Shown one piece after another: positions 27,044 through 36,364 of a stretch of DNA of 64,000 nucleotides (positions are counted from its first letter, which is position 1; the number at the start of each line of letters is the position of its first letter). The position numbers and the translations under genes were made by a program. Source of the stretch: Clostridiales bacterium (GTDB lineage Bacteria > Bacillota > Clostridia > Lachnospirales > Lachnospiraceae). Below the pieces are notes generated by a model. It was not told where the DNA came from. It worked only from the letters and a program-made list of their open reading frames with translations, and did not search any database. The stretch covers positions 62,001 through 126,000 of the forward strand of contig JAMPHY010000007.1 in assembly GCA_023663185.1 (NCBI GenBank). The letters are read 5' to 3'.

Positions 27044-27967
27044 ATGCCGGGACTTTTTGTTTTTTTATTAGTTGTTATTTTAATTGTTGTTATTATGTTA
27101 CTTTCCTGCATAAAGATAGTTCCGCAGGCGTACGCATTTGTTGTTGAACGTTTAGGAGCTTATCAGCAGACTCTGCCGGTCGGATTCCATATAATCATGC
27201 CGGTAGTTGACAAGGTTGCGAAAAGGGTTGTTTTGAAAGAGCAGGTTGTAGACTTTGCACCGCAGCCCGTTATTACAAAGGATAACGTAACCATGAGAAT
27301 CGATACGGTCGTATTCTATCAGATTACTGATCCGAAGTTGTTTGCATACGGCGTGGAAAATCCGATTATGGCGATTGAAAACCTGACGGCGACCACTCTT
27401 AGAAATATTATTGGTGAGATGGAACTCGACCAGACGCTTACTTCCAGAGAAGTAATTAATACTAAAATGAGAGCTTCGCTTGATATCGCGACAGATCCGT
27501 GGGGTATTAAAGTAAACAGAGTCGAACTGAAAAATATTATTCCGCCGGCAGCAATTCAGGATGCAATGGAGAAACAGATGAAGGCTGAGCGTGAACGTCG
27601 TGAAGCTATCCTTCGTGCAGAAGGTGAGAAGAAATCAACTGTCTTAGTTGCAGAAGGTAAGAAGGAATCACTTATTTTGGAAGCAGAGGCAGAGAAGCAG
27701 TCGGCAATTCTGCGTGCGGAAGCTGAAAAAGAAAAAATGATTCGCGAGGCAGAAGGTGAGGCAGCAGCAATACTGAAAGTACAGCAGGCTACGGCAGACG
27801 GTATCCGTATGATTCGTGAGGCGGGTGCAGACGAGGCGGTACTGAGAATAAAGAGTCTCGAAGCTTTTGAGAAAGCGGCGGACGGCAACGCTACTAAGAT
27901 TATCATTCCTTCCGAGATTCAGGGAATGGCAGGACTGGCGGCGTCCGTTAAAGAGATATTGAAGTAA
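27044..27967 (+). CDS. SPFH/Band-7 stomatin-like protein (QmcA type)
   Basis: 307 residues. An N-terminal hydrophobic segment (~3-23) is followed at once by the Band-7 domain (IVPQAYAFVVERLGAYQQTLPVGFH...LKEQVVDFAPQPVITKDNV...IIGEMELDQTLTSRE). A long charged coiled coil (~175-245, ERREAILRAEGEKKSTV) mediates oligomers. Slipin/QmcA proteins form large membrane cages. Operon with the NfeD-like gene; a terminator follows at 28012. Confidence 0.92.
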   Translation: MPGLFVFLLVVILIVVIMLLSCIKIVPQAYAFVVERLGAYQQTLPVGFHIIMPVVDKVAKRVVLKEQVVDFAPQPVITKDNVTMRIDTVVFYQITDPKLFAYGVENPIMAIENLTATTLRNIIGEMELDQTLTSREVINTKMRASLDIATDPWGIKVNRVELKNIIPPAAIQDAMEKQMKAERERREAILRAEGEKKSTVLVAEGKKESLILEAEAEKQSAILRAEAEKEKMIREAEGEAAAILKVQQATADGIRMIREAGADEAVLRIKSLEAFEKAADGNATKIIIPSEIQGMAGLAASVKEILK

Positions 27968-28011
27968 AAGGCGGCTGTTAAATCATAGTGTGAGATTATG
28001 AAAAATAGAAA

Positions 28012-28043
28012 TAGGACGGTTCTTTTTGGACCGTCCTAATCGA
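28012..28043 (+). terminator. Terminator after the nfeD/SPFH operon
   Basis: TAGGACGGT (28012-28020) pairs with ACCGTCCTA (28030-28038), plus short inner pairs; the T-tract after it is weak (ATCGATTTAT). Confidence 0.7.
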
Positions 28044-28107
28044 TTTATATTTGATAATTGTGAAGATACTGAACAGTTATAAAAAAGAGTGGAAAGGAAG
28101 TTTGTGT

Positions 28108-29106
28108 ATGGATTTACAAGGTCGGAATTTTTTGAAGCTTCTGGATTTTACTCCGGAGGAAATAACATATCTTCTTGATGTGGCGGCGGATTTAAAAGAA
28201 AAAAAGAAAAAGGGCGTTCTTACGGATTATTATAGAGGAAAAAATGTTGCCCTGATTTTTGAGAAAACAAGTACAAGGACACGCTGCTCATTTGAAGTGG
28301 CGGCGCATGATTTAGGGCTTGGAACAACTTATCTGGACCCCAAAGGCTCGCAGATAGGAAAAAAGGAGAGTATTGCGGATACGGCAAGGGTGCTGGGGCG
28401 TATGTATGAGGGCATTGAGTACCGCGGATATGGACAGGAAATAGTGGACGAACTTGCTAAGTATGCTGGCGTGCCTGTATGGAACGGACTTACTAACGAG
28501 TTTCACCCTACCCAGATGTTAGCCGATTTGTTGACAATTAGGGAGCATTTCGGGCATTTACAGGGCATAAAGCTTACATATATGGGAGACGCGCGTTATA
28601 ATATGGGTAACTCTCTGATGGTGGCGTGCGCTAAAATGGGTATGAATTTTACGGCATGTACGAGCAAAGAATATTTTCCTGCGCCGGAGCTGATTGATGA
28701 ATGTGAGAAGATTGCGGCACAGACCGGAGGCAGCATACGCATGACAGAGAGTGTCACAGAAGGCACGAAGGACGTGGACGTGGTCTATACGGACGTATGG
28801 GTGTCTATGGGAGAACCCGATGAAGTCTGGGCGGAACGTATCAAGGCGCTTATGCCATATCAGGTGAATAGCGAAGTTATGAAAAACGCAGGGAAGTCGG
28901 CGGTATTTATGCACTGTCTTCCGGCGTTCCACGATTTAAGAACCACGATAGGCAAAGAAATTAGTGAAAAATTCGGTATCAATGAGATGGAAGTGACCGA
29001 CGAGGTGTTTGAATCGCCGCAGTCCATTGTATTTGATGAGGCGGAGAACCGTATGCACACGATTAAGGCAGTAATGGCGGCGACGCTTGGTATACCGGAG
29101 AATTAG
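28108..29106 (+). CDS. argF: Ornithine carbamoyltransferase
   Basis: 332 residues from ATG 28108 (GGAAAGGAAG upstream; the start at 28051 lies in the preceding leader). It forms citrulline from ornithine and carbamoyl phosphate. It has the carbamoyl-phosphate loop [11 protein letters not shown], the HPTQ motif ([11 protein letters not shown]) and the ornithine loop HCLPAFHD. Other arginine genes are not nearby, so biosynthetic versus catabolic (arcB) use is undecided; lack of arcA/arcC neighbours favours biosynthesis. Confidence 0.95.
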   Translation: MDLQGRNFLKLLDFTPEEITYLLDVAADLKEKKKKGVLTDYYRGKNVALIFEKTSTRTRCSFEVAAHDLGLGTTYLDPKGSQIGKKESIADTARVLGRMYEGIEYRGYGQEIVDELAKYAGVPVWNGLTNEFHPTQMLADLLTIREHFGHLQGIKLTYMGDARYNMGNSLMVACAKMGMNFTACTSKEYFPAPELIDECEKIAAQTGGSIRMTESVTEGTKDVDVVYTDVWVSMGEPDEVWAERIKALMPYQVNSEVMKNAGKSAVFMHCLPAFHDLRTTIGKEISEKFGINEMEVTDEVFESPQSIVFDEAENRMHTIKAVMAATLGIPEN

Positions 29107-29107
29107 A

Positions 29108-29905
29108 ATGAAAATGGATAAAATAAACCCGCCTACAGAATGGGCGGGGCAGACCTTATATTATTTTGAAAAAACTGAATCTACCAATCTTGACGCAAAA
29201 AGACTGGCTGGAGAAGGCGCGCCGCACGGAACTACTGTGATAGCCGATATGCAGACGGCAGGAAGGGGAAGGAGAGGCAGAATGTGGCAGTCTCCGCCTG
29301 AAAGTTCCGTCTATATGACGATTTTATTAAAGCCGGATTTTACGACGGATAAAGCGCCAATGTTGACTTTGGTTATGGCGCTTAGCGTAGCGCAGGCGAT
29401 ATCCGACGCCGCAGGTATTAAGGCAGGAATCAAGTGGCCTAATGATATTGTAGTAAATGCTAAAAAAGTCTGCGGCATATTAACGGAGATGAGCGTTGAA
29501 GCCGGCAGTATTCAGCATGTGGTTATCGGCGTAGGCATTAATGTGAATAATGACAGTCCGGAAGATTTTCCGGAAGAAATCAGACAAACGGCTACGTCGC
29601 TGAAAATAGAATCAGGAGAACACATATCCAGAAGCAGATTGATAGAGAGGGTGCTTTTTAGGTTTGAGGAGAATTATGACATATTTGTCACAACGTATGA
29701 TTTAGGCTGCCTGATGGAAGCTTATAACGAACTTCTTCTGAACCGTGACTCTGAAATCAGGGTGCTTGATCCTAAGGGAGAATATTCAGGAGTTGCCAGA
29801 GGAATCAATAAGACAGGAGAACTTCTGGTAGAGAAAGAAGACGGGGATATGGTTCAGGTGGATTCGGGAGAGGTATCTATCAGGGGTGTCTATGGATATG
29901 TCTAG
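29108..29905 (+). CDS. birA: Biotin--[acetyl-CoA-carboxylase] ligase, short form without repressor domain
   Basis: 265 residues; ATG 29108 begins 1 nt after the argF stop, with GGAG just upstream. The catalytic core carries ESTNLDAKRLA, the biotinyl-AMP loop AGRGRRGRMWQSP, KWPNDIVVNAKKVCGIL and the C-terminal SH3-like cap. The N-terminal HTH of bifunctional BirA is absent, so it should attach biotin to carboxylases without acting as a repressor. Tight spacing implies co-transcription with argF. Confidence 0.93.
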   Translation: MKMDKINPPTEWAGQTLYYFEKTESTNLDAKRLAGEGAPHGTTVIADMQTAGRGRRGRMWQSPPESSVYMTILLKPDFTTDKAPMLTLVMALSVAQAISDAAGIKAGIKWPNDIVVNAKKVCGILTEMSVEAGSIQHVVIGVGINVNNDSPEDFPEEIRQTATSLKIESGEHISRSRLIERVLFRFEENYDIFVTTYDLGCLMEAYNELLLNRDSEIRVLDPKGEYSGVARGINKTGELLVEKEDGDMVQVDSGEVSIRGVYGYV

Positions 29906-29927
29906 GTTAGTGAGATGAGGGATTTTT

Positions 29928-30257
29928 ATGGAAGAGCGCATAGTGCTTTGCGGTGCAAATGCTTATGAGCAGAAATATTATTTTAATGAACAGTTTGCCA
30001 ATATTCCGGAGTCCATTAAAGAGGAGCTTCACATAATTTGCGTACTCTTCACCGAAGAAGTGGGCGGAATAATTACGGTAGTATTTGAAGAGGACGGCAA
30101 CATTTCTTTAGAGACTGACGCAGATAAAGATGATTTGCTTTATGATGAAATCAGCAGCGGGCTTATGGTGCGCGAGATACTTAGAAGCAGACAGGAGATG
30201 TTTGAAGCGTTGAGTCTGTATTATCGGGTGTTTGTTTTGCATGAGGAGTTGAAATAA
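29928..30257 (+). CDS. Small conserved Lachnospiraceae protein (probably DUF6145)
   Basis: 109 residues with GAGATGAGGG upstream of ATG 29928. Acidic alpha/beta protein: NAYEQKYYFNEQFANIPESI, a beta pair (HIICVLFTEEVGGIITVVFE) and a helical C-terminus (VREILRSRQEMFEALSLYY). I recall the family as DUF6145 from its fixed position between birA and dusB, but the name is from memory. No catalytic motif. Its stop is 7 bp from an orphan arm of repeat family 1. Confidence 0.75.
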   Translation: MEERIVLCGANAYEQKYYFNEQFANIPESIKEELHIICVLFTEEVGGIITVVFEEDGNISLETDADKDDLLYDEISSGLMVREILRSRQEMFEALSLYYRVFVLHEELK

Positions 30258-30262
30258 ATGTC

Positions 30263-30287
30263 ACGAGTTTAGGCAACATGAACAAAA
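30263..30287 (+). repeat. Orphan 5' arm of hairpin repeat family 1
   Basis: ACGAGTTTAGGCAACATG and the following GAACAAAA match the left arm of copy A with one change. The right half is missing and the sequence diverges into the dusB leader, so no hairpin forms here. Confidence 0.75.
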
Positions 30288-30306
30288 ACAATACGAGGCA
30301 TACCGC

Positions 30307-31263
30307 ATGAAATTAACAATAGGGAACGTAGAGCTTGAGAATAATGTGATACTGGCGCCGATGGCAGGGGTGACTGACCTGCCGTTTCGTTTGCTGTGCA
30401 AGGAACAGGGAGCTGCGCTTGTCTGTTCGGAAATGGTAAGCGCGAAGGCAATTTTATATAATAATAAAAATACTAAGGCTCTGCTTGAGATGCACCCCGA
30501 TGAAACGCCGATATCTTTACAGTTATTCGGCTCTGAGCCTAAAATAATGAGTGAGATTGCGAAGCGCATAGAAGAGCTTCCTTTTTCCATTCTGGATATA
30601 AATATGGGCTGTCCGGTGCCGAAAGTGGTTAATAACGGCGAAGGCTCGGCGCTGATGAAAAATCCGAGGCTGGCGGGAGAAATTGTTTCCGCAGTAGTAA
30701 AGGCGATAAAGAAACCTGTGACGGTGAAAATACGCAGCGGTTTTGATAAAGAACACATCAATGCAGTTGAGATGGCGAAAATAATCGAAGGCGCCGGCGC
30801 AGCGGCAATTGTTGTACATGGAAGGACCAGAGAACAGTTTTATTCGGGAGAGGCGGATTTAAGCGTTATAGCCCGTGTAAAAGAAGCTGTATCCATATCG
30901 GTAATAGGAAATGGAGACGTTACGGACTGCGAGAGCGCAGCGAAGATGTTGGAGCAGACAGGCTGTGACGGCATAATGATAGGACGCGCGGCAAGAGGAA
31001 ATCCGTGGATTTTTAAGCAAATTACAACTTATTTGGAGAATGGGAAAGTCCTGCCGCCTGTAACAGATGAGGAGCGGAAGGCGATGATGCTTAGACATAG
31101 CAGATTACAGCTTGAGTATAAAGGTGAGTATACAGGAGTGCGCGAAATGCGTAAACATATATCGTGGTATACCGCTGGAATGCCTAATTCCGCTAGACTC
31201 AGGCAGCTTGTAAATGCGGTCGAAAAATTTTCAGAATTGGTGGAATTAATAGAACAGCTTTAG
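30307..31263 (+). CDS. dusB: tRNA-dihydrouridine synthase B
   Basis: 318 residues, GAGG 9 nt before ATG 30307. FMN-dependent reduction of uridines in tRNA. TIM-barrel motifs: LAPMAGVTDLPFRLLC, the catalytic Cys in MGCPVPKVVNNGEGSAL, KIRSGFD, VHGRTREQFYSGEAD, GNGDVTD and MIGRAARGNPW. The C-terminal helical tRNA-binding domain is complete. Followed after 13 bp by an uncharacterised gene. Confidence 0.94.
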   Translation: MKLTIGNVELENNVILAPMAGVTDLPFRLLCKEQGAALVCSEMVSAKAILYNNKNTKALLEMHPDETPISLQLFGSEPKIMSEIAKRIEELPFSILDINMGCPVPKVVNNGEGSALMKNPRLAGEIVSAVVKAIKKPVTVKIRSGFDKEHINAVEMAKIIEGAGAAAIVVHGRTREQFYSGEADLSVIARVKEAVSISVIGNGDVTDCESAAKMLEQTGCDGIMIGRAARGNPWIFKQITTYLENGKVLPPVTDEERKAMMLRHSRLQLEYKGEYTGVREMRKHISWYTAGMPNSARLRQLVNAVEKFSELVELIEQL

Positions 31264-31276
31264 CGTATATTCTCAT

Positions 31277-32239
31277 ATGGGAAATGAAACAATATTCTAT
31301 CGTACTGAAAGAAATCCGCTTATTTATTTTGTTACCGAGGAATCAATTACAGGCAGTAAAAGGTATATTAAACCGAGTTTTTTTAAAAAAATAAAGCTGC
31401 CGTCTTTCGATGTGGACGAAGAAGGGCTTCATATAAAAGTCGTGATGATTCCTGAGATGAAAAAAGGCTGGAAGAAAGAAAAACTGTTTAAGCTCATGTA
31501 TAAATCTGTAGCTGAAAAAGCGGCGCATTTAGAGGGCGCAGATATAGTCATGCAGCAAGAAGTGCAGCAGATATTGGGACAAACAGATTTATTCTTACCT
31601 ATATCTTGGCAGCTTGCTCAGAAGTGGATAGAGGACAGACGGCTTGATAGTAACCGCCTTGTGAAGAAAGTATCTTCAAAAGTCTTATCAAAAGTCTCAT
31701 CAAAACGTAGGGGGGTATTTGCGGAAACGGTTGTGCTATTGCTGGGAAATTCTCTTTTCTTAGAAGAACAAATGCAGAAATTTATTGAAATAATGCAGCC
31801 CTGTTTTACGCAGATTAATTACCTTACTATCTTGTATGAGCCGGACGAAGAAGATACAGGTGCGGAAGTTGAACAAGAGCAGGATAGATGGGAAGCTACA
31901 ATATCCGAGTACACAGAAGAGTTATATTACGAATATGGTCTTGCCGCCATGATACAGCGGGGGAGTGAAGCGCGAATTAACCGAAACAGCATAGCCGGTG
32001 GACAAGGGAATGTACTTTTTCTGGATTTTGGATATGCGGGGAATATACCCCTGCGTGCGCTAAAAGCAGGCGATATATATATAGATATATTTTCATCTGT
32101 AAAAAAAGAAACGTTGTTTAAACGAAAATACATGGAAATTTACTACATCTCTCCGCGAAAATACCTTGACACTCTGGTGAAAAGTGGTTATGATAAATTA
32201 GTTAATCAGACAATGCAAACTAAACATATGTCAGATTAA
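31277..32239 (+). CDS. Uncharacterised protein in the dusB-greA interval
   Basis: 320 residues. The start at ATG 31277 has only a weak site; coupling to dusB is possible. The protein is soluble, with a Lys-rich N-terminal half (SFFKKIKLPSFD; MKKGWKKEKLFKLMYKS) and a helical centre with Ser/Lys repeats (VKKVSSKVLSKVSSKRRG). The C-terminal alpha/beta part (VVLLLGNSLFLEEQMQKFIE; VLFLDFGYAGNIPLRALKAGDIYIDIFSS) has a nucleotide-binding look but no Walker motif. I do not recognise a family. The fixed neighbourhood with dusB and greA suggests a conserved lineage gene. Confidence 0.7.
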   Translation: MGNETIFYRTERNPLIYFVTEESITGSKRYIKPSFFKKIKLPSFDVDEEGLHIKVVMIPEMKKGWKKEKLFKLMYKSVAEKAAHLEGADIVMQQEVQQILGQTDLFLPISWQLAQKWIEDRRLDSNRLVKKVSSKVLSKVSSKRRGVFAETVVLLLGNSLFLEEQMQKFIEIMQPCFTQINYLTILYEPDEEDTGAEVEQEQDRWEATISEYTEELYYEYGLAAMIQRGSEARINRNSIAGGQGNVLFLDFGYAGNIPLRALKAGDIYIDIFSSVKKETLFKRKYMEIYYISPRKYLDTLVKSGYDKLVNQTMQTKHMSD

Positions 32240-32304
32240 AATATGGCATCTAGTGTGGTATGACAGAAGAAAAGGAAAAATATAGACAGGAAGGGCGAAT
32301 TGTC

Positions 32305-32787
32305 ATGGAAGAAAAGAAGAACATTTTAACTTATGAAGGCTTGAGAAAGTATGAGAGCGAACTGCATGAACTCAAGGTTGTAAAGAGGCAGGAAGTTGCT
32401 CAGAAAATCAAAGAAGCAAGAGAGCAGGGAGACTTATCTGAGAACGCGGAATATGACGCTGCAAAAGACGAGCAGCGCGACATAGAGGCAAGGATTGAAG
32501 AATTAGAGAAGATTCTGAAAAACGCCGAGGTAGTTGTAGAAGATGAAGTTGACTTAGACAAAATCAATATTGGCTGCCAGGTTATAATTCTGGATATGGA
32601 ATATGCAGAAGAATTGGAATACAAGATTGTAGGCTCGACTGAAGCAAACAGCTTAAAGGGTAAAATTTCCAATGAATCACCGGTAGGCAAGGCTTTAATC
32701 GGCAGCAAAATAGGAGAAGTTGTAGAAGTAGAAACTCAGGCAGGTACTTTACAGTATAAGGTATTGGCGATTAAGAGGTCTAACTAA
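32305..32787 (+). CDS. greA: Transcription elongation factor GreA
   Basis: 160 residues from ATG 32305 (GGAAGGG 9-10 nt upstream); the earlier frame start 32260 would add 15 residues foreign to the family. N-terminal antiparallel coiled coil (LTYEGLRKYESELHELKVVKRQEV...AREQGDLSENAEYDAAKDEQ) carries the acidic tip residues (Asp/Glu in GDLSENAEYD) that stimulate RNA cleavage by backtracked polymerase. The C-terminal FKBP-like domain ends ISNESPVGKALIG...VLAIKR. The greA-lysS order is common in Clostridia. Confidence 0.96.
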   Translation: MEEKKNILTYEGLRKYESELHELKVVKRQEVAQKIKEAREQGDLSENAEYDAAKDEQRDIEARIEELEKILKNAEVVVEDEVDLDKINIGCQVIILDMEYAEELEYKIVGSTEANSLKGKISNESPVGKALIGSKIGEVVEVETQAGTLQYKVLAIKRSN

Positions 32788-32835
32788 TAACGGTTAGCAG
32801 CATAGTATACGCAGAATTAAAGGAGATTTTAGGAT

Positions 32836-34848
32836 ATGCACTGGTCAGATTCGATTGCAGATGAAATCATAGAAAGAAACCCGGATAAAGAAGAATATGT
32901 CTGCGCCGCGGGGATTAGCCCTTCGGGTTCTATTCATATTGGTAATTTCAGAGATATTGCTACAAGTTTGTTTGTTGTAAGAGCTTTGGAAAGAAAGGGG
33001 AAGAAGGCAAAGCTGCTTTTTTCATGGGACGAATATGATAGAATGCGTAAAGTTCCTGTAAATGTAGCAAATATTACAGAGGGCTTTGAAAAATATATAG
33101 GGTATCCGTATGTGGACGTGCCAAATCCTTTCGATACGGAGCATGCCACATATGCTGAATATTTTGAGAAGGAATTTGAAGAGTCAATTGATAAATTCAG
33201 TATCAAATTAGATTATCGTCATCAGGCGGAAATGTATCGTTCAGGCTGTTATCGTGAAAATATTATTACGGCGCTTGATAAAAGAGCGGAAATCTTTGAC
33301 ATTTTGGACAGCTTCCGCACCCAAGACGCAGTAGAGGGAGAAAAGGAAGCTTATTATCCCGTAAGTATATATTGCAGCGAGTGCCATAGGGATACCACGA
33401 AGATAGTATCTTATTCCGATGCGGAGAAGAAAGCAGAATATGAGTGCAAATGCGGTCATCATGGGACGTTTGATTTTAATACTGATACCGACTGTAAGCT
33501 GGCGTGGAAGATTGACTGGCCGATGAGATGGATGTACGAGCATGTAGATTTTGAACCCGGCGGAAAAGACCATGCCGCGCCGAGAGGCTCATATGATACA
33601 AGCAGGGTTATTGCGGAAAAGATTTTCGGCTTCAAGGCGCCGATTTTCAAAGGCTATGAGTTTATCGGTATCAAAGGAACGACAGGAAAAATGTCAGGTT
33701 CGTCAGGACTGAATATGACGCCCGATACGCTTTTGAAGATTTACCAGCCGGAAATTTTGCTGTGGTTGTATGCAAGAGTCGAAGCAAACAAGGCGTTTGA
33801 TTTGTGTTTTGACGATGGTATATTGCGTCAGTATTTTGAATTTGATAAACAGTACGACCAGTATATAAAGGGAGAAGCCGACGACCATGTGAAATCCATT
33901 ATGGAGAGTTGTCTGCTTACGAATAAGCCGGTTAAGACGGTGCCGATGTCTCTGCTTGTTCAGTTAGGCTCAATAGTTGATTTTAATGTGCCGATGCTTG
34001 AGACAGTGTTTGAAAAGATTGGACAGCCTTATAAATATGCAGATTTTGAAGAGCGGCTTGAGCTGGCAAAATACTGGCTGGAAAACTGCGCGCCTGAGAA
34101 CGCCAATAAGCTTGTTCCATATCGTAATTGGGAAGTATACGAGCAGTTAAATGACGAACAGAAGAAGGAAATTTCCCTGCTGCATGATTATCTGGTGAAT
34201 GAAAATTATACATTGGACGAGCTTAATTTCAAATTGTATGAAATCAGTAAGATTGTATATGGAGCGGATTCGCCTGAACTTAAAAAGATTCAGGGAGAAT
34301 TTTTTAAAACGGTTTATAAGTTGCTGCTTAATAAAGAAAAGGGACCAAGACTCTATTTGTTCCTGTATGCAATAGATAAAGAGCGTTTTGTTCATCTGCT
34401 TGATTTTTCAAGCGAAAAGACGGAAGAAGAAAAGACTCCTTTGTCGGAACTAAATAAAGAGCCTGAAAAAGAAGAGAAGAAAATAGAATACGGCGAACCC
34501 GATACTGTAGAGCCTGTTAAAGAGCAGATTAATCTGGATACTTTTAATCAGCTTGATTTGAGGGTATGCAAGGTTTTAAAATGTCAGGAGATTAGGAAAT
34601 CCCATAGCTGTTATAAACTGACCTTGTTTGACGGAATCAAGGAACGTACAATTGTTTCTTCCATCAAAGCGTATTATACGCCGGAGGAATTAGTCGGTAA
34701 GAAGATTATCGTAATTGCCAATCTTGAGCCAGCCAGAATAACAGGCGTAACCAGCGAAGGAATGCTGCTTGCAGCGACCAATAACGCATGCGGCTGTCAG
34801 GTAATCTTTGTAGACGATATTGTGCCGGAAGGGACTATGATTCGGTGA
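32836..34848 (+). CDS. lysS: Class I lysyl-tRNA synthetase with C-terminal Trbp111-like tRNA-binding domain
   Basis: 670 residues, AAAGGAG 11 nt before ATG 32836. It is a Rossmann-fold class I enzyme, not the usual bacterial class II form: SGSIHIGNFRD is the HIGH motif and KMSGSSG the KMSKS equivalent. A zinc-ribbon-like Cys series is present (CSECHRD...CKCGHHG). An acidic/Lys linker (~535-560) leads to a ~105-residue OB-fold domain (LDTFNQLDLRVCKVLKCQEI...ANLEPARITGVTSEGMLLA), the module found on MetRS and stand-alone Trbp111. The last codons lie 2 bp from a family-2 hairpin. Confidence 0.93.
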   Translation: MHWSDSIADEIIERNPDKEEYVCAAGISPSGSIHIGNFRDIATSLFVVRALERKGKKAKLLFSWDEYDRMRKVPVNVANITEGFEKYIGYPYVDVPNPFDTEHATYAEYFEKEFEESIDKFSIKLDYRHQAEMYRSGCYRENIITALDKRAEIFDILDSFRTQDAVEGEKEAYYPVSIYCSECHRDTTKIVSYSDAEKKAEYECKCGHHGTFDFNTDTDCKLAWKIDWPMRWMYEHVDFEPGGKDHAAPRGSYDTSRVIAEKIFGFKAPIFKGYEFIGIKGTTGKMSGSSGLNMTPDTLLKIYQPEILLWLYARVEANKAFDLCFDDGILRQYFEFDKQYDQYIKGEADDHVKSIMESCLLTNKPVKTVPMSLLVQLGSIVDFNVPMLETVFEKIGQPYKYADFEERLELAKYWLENCAPENANKLVPYRNWEVYEQLNDEQKKEISLLHDYLVNENYTLDELNFKLYEISKIVYGADSPELKKIQGEFFKTVYKLLLNKEKGPRLYLFLYAIDKERFVHLLDFSSEKTEEEKTPLSELNKEPEKEEKKIEYGEPDTVEPVKEQINLDTFNQLDLRVCKVLKCQEIRKSHSCYKLTLFDGIKERTIVSSIKAYYTPEELVGKKIIVIANLEPARITGVTSEGMLLAATNNACGCQVIFVDDIVPEGTMIR

Positions 34849-34850
34849 TT

Positions 34851-34908
34851 AAAATTATTTCCAGCCGCGAACGACGTTTTTTTACGTTGACGGCTGGAAA
34901 TAATTTTT
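34851..34908 (+). repeat. Hairpin repeat family 2, copy A: lysS terminator with outward promoter
   Basis: AAAATTATTTCCAGCCG (34851-34867) pairs perfectly with 34891-34907 and is followed by a T-run. Inner AACG/CGTT helix and T-rich loop. Copies B (36363) and C (42036) share CAGCCGYGAACGA and the TTTTT loop. Mismatches in the 3' arm create TTGACG, the -35 of the downstream promoter. Confidence 0.85.
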
Positions 34909-34915
34909 GTATAAT
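34887..34915 (+). promoter_or_regulatory. Promoter formed by the 3' arm of hairpin copy A
   Basis: TTGACG (34887-34892), exactly 17 bp, TATAAT (34910-34915). The start site would fall at ~34921-34923, on the ATG at 34922, and no ribosome binding site precedes that ATG. A leaderless mRNA is therefore likely. Confidence 0.7.
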
Positions 34916-34921
34916 TAAATT

Positions 34922-36364
34922 ATGGTAGGAAGAAAAAAAGAACAAGAAGAATTAAATAATATTTATAACAGTAATAATGCACAATTAGTAGCAGTTTACG
35001 GACGAAGAAGAGTTGGTAAAACATATCTGGTGGACGAAACATTTAAAGGAAAGATAACATTTAGGCATGCCGGATTATCTCCTGTAGAGATAGGGAAAGG
35101 AGCCTCTACAAGCCCATTAAAAGCGCAGCTTAAACATTTTTATAATTCCTTAATACTTCATGGTATGGAGAAAACTGAATGTCCGGATAACTGGCTGGAT
35201 GCTTTTTTAATGTTAGAGATACTTTTGGAACGCAAAAATGCTTTTGAAAAGCAAGTAGTATTTTTAGACGAACTTCCGTGGATTGATACTCATAAGTCAG
35301 GATTTATTACGGCATTTGAAGGCTTTTGGAATACATGGGGGTGTCATAGGGATAATCTTATCGTTATTGTTTGTGGCAGTGCGACATCTTGGATTACAGA
35401 TAATTTAATCAATAATCATGGGGGATTATATAATCGACTTACCTATGAAATTAAATTATCACCTTTTTCATTAGGGGAATGCGAACAATATTTTATAGAG
35501 AAGGGAATTAAACTGTCCCGTTATGATATTGCACAAGCATACATGATTACAGGCGGGATTCCATATTATTTAAGTTATTTTAAAAAGGGAAAGAGCTTAT
35601 CGCAAAATGTAGATGAACTTTTCTTTGTGAAAAATGCAAAATTAAAAAATGAGTTTGTGCGTTTATTTTTATCTATATTTAACCGTCCGGAAATGATGAT
35701 GTCTATTATTAAATTCTTAAGCACAAGAAATGCCGGATATACAAGAAGTGAAATCGCGGCTAAAACCGGATATTCCGTTGGTGGAACTCTTTCATTAGCG
35801 CTTAAAGCTTTGATTGAAAGTGATTTTGTTGTAAAGTATGTTCCGTTTGGGTACAGTAAAAGAAAGGAACATTACAAACTGGTCGATTCATTCTGCATGT
35901 TTTATATTAAGTTTGTGGAAAATAAAAGCAAACTTAATGAAACATTTTGGCAGCAAAGTCAGGCAGCCCAGAGTGTAGTATCATGGCGTGGATTTGCATT
36001 TGAAGGAGTATGCTTTAATCATATCAATCAGATTAAGCATGCACTGGGGATAAGCGGAGTAAATGCAGTTTATTCGGCTTGGTCAAAGAGAGAAGATGAT
36101 GAAGAAGGAACACAGGTTGATTTAATCATTGAGAGAAAAGATAATGTTGTCAACATGTGTGAGATAAAATTTTATGGTAATGATTTTAGTGTGAGTAAGG
36201 ATTATTATAAGACATTGATAAACAGACAAGAATTATTATCAAAAGAATTGCCTTCAAAGATGATTATTCACAATACGTTAATTACAACGTATGGGCTTAA
36301 ATATAATGAGTATAGCAGTTTCTTCGACAATGTAGTTATTTTAAATGATTTGTTCATAAATTAA
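34922..36364 (+). CDS. AAA-type ATPase with C-terminal DUF234 / PD-(D/E)XK-like domain
   Basis: 480 residues. N-terminal P-loop ATPase of the archaeal-ATPase/DUF234 group: GRKKEQEELNNIY, Walker A YGRRRVGKTYLV, Walker B VVFLDELPWID, sensor CGSATSW. A winged-helix region follows (TRSEIAAKTGYSVGGTLSLALKAL). The last ~120 residues look like a PD-(D/E)XK nuclease fold with FEGVCFNHI, TQVDLIIER and MCEIKFYG (Asp and Glu-x-Lys). Family function is unknown; members are patchy and often accessory. The gene has no ribosome binding site and is tightly framed by two hairpins of one repeat family, so it may be a cassette. Confidence 0.88.
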   Translation: MVGRKKEQEELNNIYNSNNAQLVAVYGRRRVGKTYLVDETFKGKITFRHAGLSPVEIGKGASTSPLKAQLKHFYNSLILHGMEKTECPDNWLDAFLMLEILLERKNAFEKQVVFLDELPWIDTHKSGFITAFEGFWNTWGCHRDNLIVIVCGSATSWITDNLINNHGGLYNRLTYEIKLSPFSLGECEQYFIEKGIKLSRYDIAQAYMITGGIPYYLSYFKKGKSLSQNVDELFFVKNAKLKNEFVRLFLSIFNRPEMMMSIIKFLSTRNAGYTRSEIAAKTGYSVGGTLSLALKALIESDFVVKYVPFGYSKRKEHYKLVDSFCMFYIKFVENKSKLNETFWQQSQAAQSVVSWRGFAFEGVCFNHINQIKHALGISGVNAVYSAWSKREDDEEGTQVDLIIERKDNVVNMCEIKFYGNDFSVSKDYYKTLINRQELLSKELPSKMIIHNTLITTYGLKYNEYSSFFDNVVILNDLFIN

